Assembly (NCBI RefSeq): GCF_021401245.1 | Contig: NZ_JACBFY010000004.1 | Span: 530,935-594,934 of the forward strand | Source of the DNA: Pseudacidovorax sp. NFM-22 | Lineage (GTDB): Bacteria; Pseudomonadota; Gammaproteobacteria; Burkholderiales; Burkholderiaceae_C | DNA length: 64,000 nt | Reading direction: 5' to 3' | Shown: one piece after another, positions 42,177 to 49,869 of the stretch | Layout of the letters: every line of letters begins with the position of its first letter | Numbering within the stretch: position 1 is the first letter of the stretch | Notes under the pieces: model-generated | Seen by the model: only the letters and a program-made list of their open reading frames with translations | Database searches by the model: none | What the model was told of the DNA's origin: nothing | Made by a program: the position numbers and the translations under genes

Positions 42177-44561
42177 TTGAACACAGGCAGGGTGGCGGTG
42201 CGCGCACGAGGGTGCCTGCGCGCCGTGACGGGGTCATGGCGGGGCAGGGGATGGCCGGGCCTGATGGCGGGGCTGGCCGGTGCCATCGTCGGCATCGCGT
42301 GGCAGCTGCGGCAGCCGGCGCTCTGGCCGGCCGGGCTCTATGCCGTGGCGGCGCTGGTGGGGCTGGTGGCCTGGCTGCTCTCCGGCCTCCCGTCTGTGCA
42401 GCGCCATCGCGCCGGACTGCTGCTGGCGCTGGTGGCCGGTATGGGGGTGGGATTCGCCCAGACGGGCTGGCGTGCCGTTGATCGCCTGGCCGGGGCGCTG
42501 GCGCCGGCCCTCGAAGGCCGCGATCTCGTCCTCCAGGGGCGCGTGACGGGCATGCCGCAGCGGCGCGATGGCGGCCTGCGCTTCGAATTCACGACCGAGG
42601 GCGAGGCGCCGCTGCCCCGTCGGCTGATCCTGTTCTGGCCGGACGCCGTCGCGTCGCCCGCGCCGTTGCATGTGGGCGAGGGTTGGCGGCTGCCGGTGCG
42701 GCTGCGTGCACCGCACGGCACGCTCAATCCGCACGGTTTCGACTACGAGCTCTGGCTGTTCGAGCAGGACATCCAGGCGACCGGCTCGGTACGGCCGGCG
42801 CCGGCTCCCCTGCGGCTGCAGGCGCCCTCGTGGTGGGAGTGGCCACTCGAGCGTGCCCGTGAAGCCGTGCGCGACCGCATCCTCGAACGCACGGGCAGCA
42901 GCAGCGCGGGCCGGGTGGTGGCGGCGCTGGTCACCGGCGACCAGTCGGCCATCGCGCCAGCGGACTGGTCCGTCTTCCGCCTGACGGGCGTCGCCCACCT
43001 GATGAGCATCTCGGGCCTGCACGTGACCATGTTCGCTTGGCTGGCGGCGGCCGTGGTCGGCTGGCTCTGGCGGCTCAGCCCGCGATTGATGCTGTGCTGG
43101 CCGGCCCAGCATGCCGGTCTTGCCGGCGGCGTGCTGCTGGCGGCCCTCTACGCGGCCTTCAGCGGCTGGGGGTTGCCTTCGCAGCGCACGGTGTGGATGC
43201 TCGCGCTGGCCGTGCTGCTGCGGCTGTCGGCCCGGCGCTGGCCCTGGCCGGTGGCATGGCTGGTGGTTTTCGCGCTGGTGGTGGCCATCGATCCCTGGGG
43301 CCTGATGCAGGCCGGCTTCTGGCTCAGCTTCGTCGCGGTCGCCGTGCTGTTCGCCACCGATGCGGGGCCGGCCGTGGGCCCGCAGGGGCGGGGTGCGGCA
43401 TTGCGGCGCCTGCTGCGCGAGCAGGGTGTGGTGACCGTCGCACTGGCCCCGCTGGGGCTGATGCTGTTCCAGCAGGTCTCGGTCGTGGGCCTGGCGGCCA
43501 ACCTCCTCGCGATTCCGGCCGTCACGCTGGTCGTGACTCCGCTGGCCATGGCCGGCATTGCCGTGCCGGCCTGCTGGGATCTGGCGGCAATGGCGGTGGA
43601 GGCGCTGCGCAGTGCGTTGGCCTGGGCGGCCACGCTGCCCGGCGCGACCTTCAGCGCGGCCGCACCGCCGCTGTGGGCTGCAGCTGCGGGCGTGCTCGGC
43701 GGCATGCTGCTGGTCATGCCCGGCCCCTGGCGCTGGCGGCTGCTCGGCTTGCCGCTTGCGTTGCCGGTGCTGCTGTGGAGGGCCGAGCCCGTCGCGCCCG
43801 GCGACTTCGAGGTGCTGGCGGCCGACGTGGGGCAGGGCAGTGCGATCGTCGTGCGCACGGCCGGCCATGTGCTGCTGTTCGACGCCGGTCCGCGCTACGG
43901 TCCGCGTAGCGATGCCGGCGAGCGCGTGCTGGTGCCGCTGCTGCGCGCGCTGGGCCTGCGGCTGGACCGGCTGCTGCTGAGCCACCGTGACACCGACCAC
44001 ACCGGTGGCGCCGAGTCCGTGCGTGCCGCCCATCCGGCGGTGGCCGACTTCGGCGCGCCTTGCGCACGCGGCCTGCGCTGGCGCTGGGAGGGCGTCGATT
44101 TCGAGGTGCTGCATCCCGCGCCCGAGGCCGCCCGACCGCTGGCCCAGCGCAATGCCGATTCCTGCGTACTGCGCATCGACAACGGCCGCGCGAGCGCCCT
44201 GCTGACCGGTGACGTCGAGCAGGCGCAGGAACTGCAACTGGTGCATGAAAGGGGTGACGGTCTTCGCACCGACCTGCTGATCGTGGCCCACCACGGCAGC
44301 CGCAGCTCGTCCAGCCTGCCCTGGCTGCGGGCCGTGCGGCCGCGCGTGGCGGTCGCCCAGAACGGCTGGCGCAACCCCTTCGGTCATCCGGCGCCCGAGG
44401 TGCGGGCGCGCTATCTGTCCGAGGGCATCCCTTTCTTCGAGTCCGCGCGTTGCGGGGCAGCACACTGGCGCAGCACCGAGCCGGAGGGCGTGCGCTGCGA
44501 ACGGGTGCAGGCGGCCCGCTACTGGCACCACCGGCCGCCGCTGTCCGAAGGTGAAGAATGA
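42177..44561 (+). CDS. comEC: DNA internalisation competence protein ComEC/Rec2
   Basis: A 794-residue inner-membrane channel for uptake of single-stranded DNA in natural transformation. The N-terminal region has two or three helices (about residues 25-95). A competence domain follows (VAHLMSISGLHVTMFAW, PSQRTVWMLALAVLLRL), then a C-terminal metallo-beta-lactamase-like domain (LAADVGQGSAIVVRT, LLLSHRDTDHTGGAES, LIVAHHGSRSSSS). The likely start is a TTG at 42177 behind AGGGAGAG; ATG starts lie only further in. No other competence genes are in the window. The short unfused ATP-grasp gene follows on the same strand. Confidence 0.9.
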   Translation: MNTGRVAVRARGCLRAVTGSWRGRGWPGLMAGLAGAIVGIAWQLRQPALWPAGLYAVAALVGLVAWLLSGLPSVQRHRAGLLLALVAGMGVGFAQTGWRAVDRLAGALAPALEGRDLVLQGRVTGMPQRRDGGLRFEFTTEGEAPLPRRLILFWPDAVASPAPLHVGEGWRLPVRLRAPHGTLNPHGFDYELWLFEQDIQATGSVRPAPAPLRLQAPSWWEWPLERAREAVRDRILERTGSSSAGRVVAALVTGDQSAIAPADWSVFRLTGVAHLMSISGLHVTMFAWLAAAVVGWLWRLSPRLMLCWPAQHAGLAGGVLLAALYAAFSGWGLPSQRTVWMLALAVLLRLSARRWPWPVAWLVVFALVVAIDPWGLMQAGFWLSFVAVAVLFATDAGPAVGPQGRGAALRRLLREQGVVTVALAPLGLMLFQQVSVVGLAANLLAIPAVTLVVTPLAMAGIAVPACWDLAAMAVEALRSALAWAATLPGATFSAAAPPLWAAAAGVLGGMLLVMPGPWRWRLLGLPLALPVLLWRAEPVAPGDFEVLAADVGQGSAIVVRTAGHVLLFDAGPRYGPRSDAGERVLVPLLRALGLRLDRLLLSHRDTDHTGGAESVRAAHPAVADFGAPCARGLRWRWEGVDFEVLHPAPEAARPLAQRNADSCVLRIDNGRASALLTGDVEQAQELQLVHERGDGLRTDLLIVAHHGSRSSSSLPWLRAVRPRVAVAQNGWRNPFGHPAPEVRARYLSEGIPFFESARCGAAHWRSTEPEGVRCERVQAARYWHHRPPLSEGEE

Positions 44562-44636
44562 AAACTTTTGCGCACGGCGGGCCCGGGAGATGGCCTTGAA
44601 CTTGCTAAGCTATGGCTCAAGGAGATTGGTCGTTCC

Positions 44637-46190
44637 ATGCACAAGTTCGATGAAATGTATGAGCGGCTCCCCTATGAAGGGGCCGCGATCCGACAGCACT
44701 ACCAGCGATACGACCAATGGCTCGCGAAGCAACCCCCCGAGGTGATGCGTTCGCGCCGTGAAGAGGCGGAGATGATCTTCCGCCGGGTCGGCATCACTTT
44801 TGCCGTGTACGGCGCCAAGGACGAGGACGGCTCGGGCACCGAGCGGCTGATCCCCTTCGACCTGCTACCGCGGATCATCCCGGCCGACGAGTGGGCGTCG
44901 ATGGAGAAGGGGCTGGTCCAGCGCGTGACGGCGCTCAACCGCTTCATCCACGACATCTACCACGACCAGGAAATCGTCAAGGCCGGGATCGTCCCGGCCG
45001 AGCAGATCCAGGGCAATGCCCAGTTCCGCCCCGAGATGATGGGCGTGACGGTGCCCAACAACATCTATTCCAACATCTCCGGCATCGACATCGTCCGCGC
45101 GCCCGACAGCGCGGGCAAGGGCGAGTACTACGTGCTGGAAGACAACCTGCGCGTGCCCAGCGGCGTGAGCTACATGCTCGAGAACCGCAAGATGATGATG
45201 CGGCTCTTCCCCGAGCTGTTCGCGCAGAACCGCGTGGCGCCGGTGGCCCACTATCCCGACCTGCTGCTGGAGACGCTGCGCGCCAGCGCGCCGCCAGCCA
45301 CGGCCGAACCCACGGTGGTGGTGCTCACGCCCGGCATGTACAACAGCGCCTACTTCGAGCACGCCTTCCTGGCCCAGCAGATGGGCGTGGAACTGGTCGA
45401 GGGCCAGGACCTGTTCGTGAAAGACGACTTCGTCTACATGCGCACCACGCGCGGCCCGCGCCGCGTCGACGTCATCTACCGCCGCGTGGACGACGACTTC
45501 CTCGACCCCGAGGTGTTCCGCCCCAATTCCACGCTGGGCTGCGCCGGCCTGATGCGCGCCTACAAGGCGGGCAACGTGGTCATCTGCAATGCGGTGGGCA
45601 CGGGGATCGCCGACGACAAGTCCATCTACCCCTATGTGCCGAAGATGGTGGAGTTCTACCTCGGCGAGCAGCCGATCCTGAAGAACGTGCCCACCTGGAT
45701 GTGCCGCAACAAGGACGACCTCGACTACGTGCTCGCGCACATGGAAGACTTGGTCGTCAAGGAAGTGCATGGCGCCGGCGGCTACGGCATGCTGATCGGC
45801 CCGGCCTCCACCAAGGCCGAGATCGACGAGTTCCGCGAGGTGGTGCGCGCCAAGCCCGACGGCTACATCGCGCAACCCACGCTGAGCCTGTCCTCCTCGC
45901 CGACTTTTGTCGACGCGGGCATCGCGCCGCGCCACATCGACCTGCGTCCCTTCGTGCTCTCGGCCAAGGAGGTGCAGATGGTGCCCGGCGGCCTGACGCG
46001 CGTGGCGCTCAAGGAAGGCTCGCTGGTCGTCAACTCCTCGCAGGGCGGCGGCACCAAGGACACCTGGGTGCTGGAGCCCGACCGCCGCTTCGCCGGCAAG
46101 AACGGTCAGAGCCAGTCGCAGACCCAGGGTGGCCAGGGGCAGTCCCAGTCCCAGAGCCAGTCGATGAACTCGTCCTCTTCCGCGGCCTGA
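44637..46190 (+). CDS. Circularly permuted type 2 ATP-grasp protein (unfused)
   Basis: A 517-residue stand-alone relative of the ligase half of 35602-38343. Matching blocks are EMIFRRVGITFAVYGA, ISGIDIVRAPD, VPSGVSYMLENRKMMMRLFPE, VLTPGMYNSAYFEHAFLA, VEGQDLFV and VVKEVHGAGGYGML. The last 30 residues are a low-complexity Gln/Ser tail (QSQSQTQGGQGQSQSQSQ) unlike the rest. The start at 44637 has AAGGAG about 12 bases upstream; frames opening at 44568 use TTG. The alpha-E gene follows after 34 bases. Function: predicted ATP-dependent amide ligase, substrate unknown. Confidence 0.92.
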   Translation: MHKFDEMYERLPYEGAAIRQHYQRYDQWLAKQPPEVMRSRREEAEMIFRRVGITFAVYGAKDEDGSGTERLIPFDLLPRIIPADEWASMEKGLVQRVTALNRFIHDIYHDQEIVKAGIVPAEQIQGNAQFRPEMMGVTVPNNIYSNISGIDIVRAPDSAGKGEYYVLEDNLRVPSGVSYMLENRKMMMRLFPELFAQNRVAPVAHYPDLLLETLRASAPPATAEPTVVVLTPGMYNSAYFEHAFLAQQMGVELVEGQDLFVKDDFVYMRTTRGPRRVDVIYRRVDDDFLDPEVFRPNSTLGCAGLMRAYKAGNVVICNAVGTGIADDKSIYPYVPKMVEFYLGEQPILKNVPTWMCRNKDDLDYVLAHMEDLVVKEVHGAGGYGMLIGPASTKAEIDEFREVVRAKPDGYIAQPTLSLSSSPTFVDAGIAPRHIDLRPFVLSAKEVQMVPGGLTRVALKEGSLVVNSSQGGGTKDTWVLEPDRRFAGKNGQSQSQTQGGQGQSQSQSQSMNSSSSAA

Positions 46191-46224
46191 GGCAGCGCCC
46201 CCCGATCCCAGAAAGACAAGACCC

Positions 46225-47181
46225 ATGCTGTCCCGTACCGCCGACCACCTCTACTGGATGTCGCGCTACACCGAGCGGGCCGAGAACACGGCGCGCATGC
46301 TCGACGTCAACTACCAGACCTCCCTGCTGCCCCAGTCGGCCGAAGTGGCCCAGTTGGGCTGGCAGGGTGTGCTGTCCATCAGCGAACTGCGGCCCGCCTA
46401 CTTCCAGAAGCACGACGCCATCACGCCCGAGGGCGTCATGGAGTTCATGGTGAAGGACGAGAGCAACCCGTCCTCCATCGTGTCGTGCCTCAAGGCCGCG
46501 CGCGAGAACGCCCGCGCCGTGCGCGGCGCGCTGACGACCGAATCGTGGGAAACGCAGAACACCACCTGGCTCGACGTGGTCCGCATGCTGCGCCAGGGCG
46601 AGTTCGAGCGCGATCCGGGCCAGTTCTTCGAATGGGTGAAGTTCCGCTCGCACCTGTCGCGCGGCGTCACGCAGGGCACCATGCTGCAGGACGAGGCGTA
46701 CCACTTCCTGCGCCTGGGCACCTTCCTGGAGCGGGCGGACAACACGGCCCGGCTGGTGGACGTGAAGTTCCACGCCATGAACAGCGAGTTCTTCGGCGGG
46801 GGCACCGAGGAGCATCAGGAGTACGACTTCTATCACTGGAGCGCGATCCTGCGCAGCGTCTCCGCCTTCGAGGTCTACCGCAAGGTCTACCGCAACGTGA
46901 TCAAGCCGGAGCGCGTGGCCGAACTGCTGATCCTGCGTGCCGACATGCCGCGCTCGCTGCATGCCAGCCTGGTCGAGGTGGTCAACAACCTGAGCAAGGT
47001 GGCCAACGACCAGAGCGCCGAAACCCTGCGCCGCGCGGGCAAGCTGCTGGCCGAGCTGCAGTACGGCCGGGTCGACGAGATCCTGGCCACGGGGCTGCAT
47101 GCATACCTGACGCAGTTCCTGGACCGCATCAATGAGCTGGGGATGCGGGTGAGCCAGGATTTCCTGGTTCCGACGAACTGA
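46225..47181 (+). CDS. Alpha-E domain protein
   Basis: A 318-residue all-helical protein that matches the C-terminal half of the fused protein at 35602-38343. The signature DHLYWMSRYTERAENTARML starts it. Further helices include LGTFLERADNTARLVDVKF and LRADMPRSLHASLVEVVNN, with a final RVDEILATGLHAYLTQFLDRI. Alpha-E proteins are thought to work with the permuted ATP-grasp ligase as a helical partner; the mechanism is unknown. It is the second gene of the pair and is followed by the dispersed repeat at its stop. Confidence 0.92.
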   Translation: MLSRTADHLYWMSRYTERAENTARMLDVNYQTSLLPQSAEVAQLGWQGVLSISELRPAYFQKHDAITPEGVMEFMVKDESNPSSIVSCLKAARENARAVRGALTTESWETQNTTWLDVVRMLRQGEFERDPGQFFEWVKFRSHLSRGVTQGTMLQDEAYHFLRLGTFLERADNTARLVDVKFHAMNSEFFGGGTEEHQEYDFYHWSAILRSVSAFEVYRKVYRNVIKPERVAELLILRADMPRSLHASLVEVVNNLSKVANDQSAETLRRAGKLLAELQYGRVDEILATGLHAYLTQFLDRINELGMRVSQDFLVPTN

Positions 47182-47312
47182 GCGGTCACCCCCCGAGCCG
47201 CTTCGCGGCTCCCCCCTTTCTGACGCCTTCGGCTTGGAGGGGGGCGCACCCACCGGCCCGGCAAAGCCGGTTCCGCGGGTGCCCTGGCGTGGCCTGCTGC
47301 GCGGCCTTGCGA
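47182..47312. repeat. Dispersed intergenic repeat, copy 2
   Basis: Starts directly after the stop codon of the alpha-E gene and runs towards glpK. In reverse orientation it matches 20128-20223 and 20299-20330. Shared blocks are GAGCCGC-TTCG-CGGCTC, TCTGACGCCTTCGGCTTGG, the C-rich GGAGGGGGGCGCACCC and a GGCCTGCTGCGCGGCCTT end. It has no 75-bp insert like copy 1. The element contains two hairpins, one with a TTCG loop, and lies where two converging genes end. Confidence 0.75.
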
Positions 47313-47348
47313 CATTGAAGTCTTGGGTGACGTCTACTTTGCGGTCGC

Positions 47349-48989
47349 TCAACCTGCCGTCGCCTGCCGCACGGCGTGCTCCCACCGCGCCATCGCCGCT
47401 TCGGCCTGCGCGCGGCTGAGCGTGGGCAGGAAGCGGCGCTCGGCCTTCCACAGGGCCGACAGTTCGTCGGTGCCGGCGTAGACGCCGCTCGAGAGGCCCG
47501 CCAAAAAGGCGGCGCCCAGGGCGGTGGTCTCCACCACGGCGGGGCGGACGACCGGGATGCCCAGCAGGTCGGCCTGGAACTGCATCAGCAGGTCGTTGAC
47601 GCAGGCGCCGCCGTCCACGCGCAGTTCGGCGACAGGCGTGCCGCCCGCGGCTTCCACGTCGCGGCTCATGGCGGCGAGCAGCGCGGCGCTCTGGTAGGCG
47701 ATGCTCTCCAGCGCGGCGCGGGCGATGTGGGCCACGGTCGTGCCGCGCGTGAGGCCGGTGATGGTGCCGCGGGCGTCGGCGTTCCAGTAGGGCGCGCCCA
47801 GGCCGGTGAAGGCCGGCACCATCATCACGCCGCCGGCATCGGGCACGCTCTCGGCCAGGGCCTGGACCTCGGCGCTGCCCTTGATGGCGCGCAGGCCGTC
47901 GCGCAGCCACTGCACCACCGCGCCGCCGACGAAGACGCTGCCTTCCATGGCGTACTGCGCCGCCGCCACGGCGGCGGCAGCGTCGCCGGGTGCCGGGGCT
48001 CTGGCGTGAAAGCCATGCTGGATGTCGGTGCCCTGCGGCGCCGCCACGCCGTTTGCGAGGGGCGTCGTCAGAAGCGCAGCACCGTTGCCAACGGCCCGCG
48101 CCGCCAACTGCGCCGCGCTCGTCACCACCAGCCCGTTGGTCGAGGGCTGGAAGCGTTCCCCCGTGTGCATCAGCAGGAAGCAACCGGTGCCGTACGTGTT
48201 CTTGGCCATGCCGGCGTCGAAGCAGGCTTGGCCGAAGAGCGCGGCCTGCTGATCGCCGGCCACGCCACCGATGGGCACCGCGGCGCCCAGCAGCGCCGCA
48301 TCCGTCTCGCCGAAGAAGCTGCTGGAGGGCTGCACCTGCGGCAGCAGCGCGGCGGGAATGTCCAGCGCGCCGAGCAGCTCGTCGTCCCAGGCGTTGCGGT
48401 GGACGTCGAAGAGCATGGTGCGGGACGCGTTGGTCACGTCCGTCGCATGCACCCGGCCGCCGGTCAGCTGCCAGATGAGCCAGCTGTCCACGGTACCGAA
48501 GGCCAGCTCGCCGGCCTCGGCCTGGGCGCGCAGGCCGGGCACTTCGTCGAGCAGCCAGCGCAGCTTGGTGGCGGAGAAGTAGGCGTCGATCACGAGGCCG
48601 GTCTTGCGCTGGATGACGTCCTGCATGCCCCGGCCGCGCAGCTCGGCGCACAGCGGCTCGGCGCGGCGGTCCTGCCAGACGATGGCATGGTGCACCGGCT
48701 GGCCGGTGCGACGGTTCCACAGCACGGTGGTCTCGCGCTGGTTGGTGATGCCGATGGCGCGCACGTCGGCGGCCTTGAGGCCGGCCTTGGCCAGCGCGTC
48801 GCGGGCGGTGGCGAGCTGGCCGCGCCAGATCTCCATGGGGTCGTGCTCCACCCAGCCGGGCTGCGGATAGATCTGCGGCAGCTCGCGCTGGGCCATGGCC
48901 ACGATGCGGCCGCCGCGGTCGAACACGATGCTGCGTGAGCTGGAGGTGCCCTGGTCCAGGGCGAGCAGGTAGTCGGTGGGGGATGCCAT
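47349..48989 (-). CDS. glpK: Glycerol kinase GlpK
   Basis: A 546-residue cytoplasmic FGGY kinase that phosphorylates glycerol to sn-glycerol 3-phosphate. The N-terminal ATPase loop is [16 protein letters not shown]. Glycerol-binding [11 protein letters not shown] and the block [12 protein letters not shown] are present, as are [11 protein letters not shown] and the C-terminal DGGACVND. The protein is about 45 residues longer than usual. An Ala-rich segment sits between [10 protein letters not shown] and [11 protein letters not shown] (around residues 305-345), where standard GlpK has a short loop. It is 42 bases after glpR on the same strand. Confidence 0.93.
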   Translation of the reverse strand: MASPTDYLLALDQGTSSSRSIVFDRGGRIVAMAQRELPQIYPQPGWVEHDPMEIWRGQLATARDALAKAGLKAADVRAIGITNQRETTVLWNRRTGQPVHHAIVWQDRRAEPLCAELRGRGMQDVIQRKTGLVIDAYFSATKLRWLLDEVPGLRAQAEAGELAFGTVDSWLIWQLTGGRVHATDVTNASRTMLFDVHRNAWDDELLGALDIPAALLPQVQPSSSFFGETDAALLGAAVPIGGVAGDQQAALFGQACFDAGMAKNTYGTGCFLLMHTGERFQPSTNGLVVTSAAQLAARAVGNGAALLTTPLANGVAAPQGTDIQHGFHARAPAPGDAAAAVAAAQYAMEGSVFVGGAVVQWLRDGLRAIKGSAEVQALAESVPDAGGVMMVPAFTGLGAPYWNADARGTITGLTRGTTVAHIARAALESIAYQSAALLAAMSRDVEAAGGTPVAELRVDGGACVNDLLMQFQADLLGIPVVRPAVVETTALGAAFLAGLSSGVYAGTDELSALWKAERRFLPTLSRAQAEAAMARWEHAVRQATAG

Positions 48990-49031
48990 GGTGTCGTCTC
49001 CGTTGGATGGTTGGCGCTGGGTCGCCGCCGT

Positions 49032-49796
49032 TCAGGCGATGTCACAGCGCACCTGCGCCTGCGCGAGCAGGGCGGGGAAGGGCGCGGGCGGTTCGGCGTC
49101 GGTGAACAGCCGGTCGATGGCCGCGAGCGGTGCCACCTGCACCATCGCCGGCCGGTTGAACTTGCTGGCGTCGGCCGCCAGCCACACTTCTCTTCCCTGG
49201 CCGATGATGGCCTGGGCCACCTTCACCTCACGCAGGTCGTAATCGCGCACGGTGCCGTCCTGCTCGATGCCCGAGCAGCCGATCAGGGCGATGTCCACCT
49301 TGAACTGGCGGATGAAGTCCATCGTCGCCTCGCCCACGACGGCGCGGTCGCGGGCGCGCACCGTGCCGCCGGCCACGATGACCTCGCAGGCCTCGTTGCC
49401 GGCCAGGATGTGGGCCACGTGCAGGTTGTTGGTGATGACGCGCAGCCCGCGGTGCTGCAACAGTGCGCGGGCGATGGCCTCGGCCGTGGTGCCCACGTTG
49501 AGGATCAGCGAGCAGTCGTGCGGCACCTGCGCCGCCACGGCCCGCGCGATGCGCGCCTTGGCCTCGGCGTTGAGCATCTGCCGCTGCGGATGGGCGATGT
49601 TCTCGATGGTGGAGACCGGCACCCGCACGCCGCCATGGAAGCGCGCCAGCAGGCCGGCGTCGGCCAGGCGCTGCACGTCGCGGCGCACTGTCTGCAGCGT
49701 CACGCCCAGCTCCTCCGCCAGCTCCTCCACGGTGGCGCTTCCGCGGGTGCGGACGGTGTCCAGCAGCTGGACTTGGCGAGGGTTGGAGTGGTTCAC
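49032..49796 (-). CDS. glpR: DeoR-family glycerol-3-phosphate regulon repressor GlpR
   Basis: A 254-residue DeoR-type repressor. The winged helix-turn-helix lies at residues about 15-56 (SATVEELAEELGVTLQTVRRDVQRLADAGLLARFHGG). The C-terminal sugar-phosphate sensor domain (about 75-250) holds LILNVGTTAEAIA and VDIALIGCSGIEQDG. Its neighbours glpK and glpD identify it as GlpR, sensing glycerol 3-phosphate. The start is a GTG at 49796 (MNHSNPRQ). It probably forms an operon with glpK and represses both sides of the 73-base gap to glpD. Confidence 0.92.
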   Translation of the reverse strand: MNHSNPRQVQLLDTVRTRGSATVEELAEELGVTLQTVRRDVQRLADAGLLARFHGGVRVPVSTIENIAHPQRQMLNAEAKARIARAVAAQVPHDCSLILNVGTTAEAIARALLQHRGLRVITNNLHVAHILAGNEACEVIVAGGTVRARDRAVVGEATMDFIRQFKVDIALIGCSGIEQDGTVRDYDLREVKVAQAIIGQGREVWLAADASKFNRPAMVQVAPLAAIDRLFTDAEPPAPFPALLAQAQVRCDIA

Positions 49797-49869
49797 ACGC
49801 GTCGATCCGAAAACAAACGAAATGATAAGGGCAAAAATTTGCGGCAAAATCGCGCCAAAAGGAATCGAA
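49797..49869. promoter_or_regulatory. Shared glpR/glpD control region with GlpR-like operator sites
   Basis: The 73-base gap between divergent glpR and glpD is AT-rich against the surroundings. It contains CCGAAAACAAACGAAATG (49807-49824), two directly repeated CGAAA-type half-sites of the kind DeoR/GlpR repressors bind. It also holds a small palindrome TTTGC-G-GCAAA (49838-49848). The early glpD codons again read CGAATCCGAAAAC. Confidence 0.6.
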
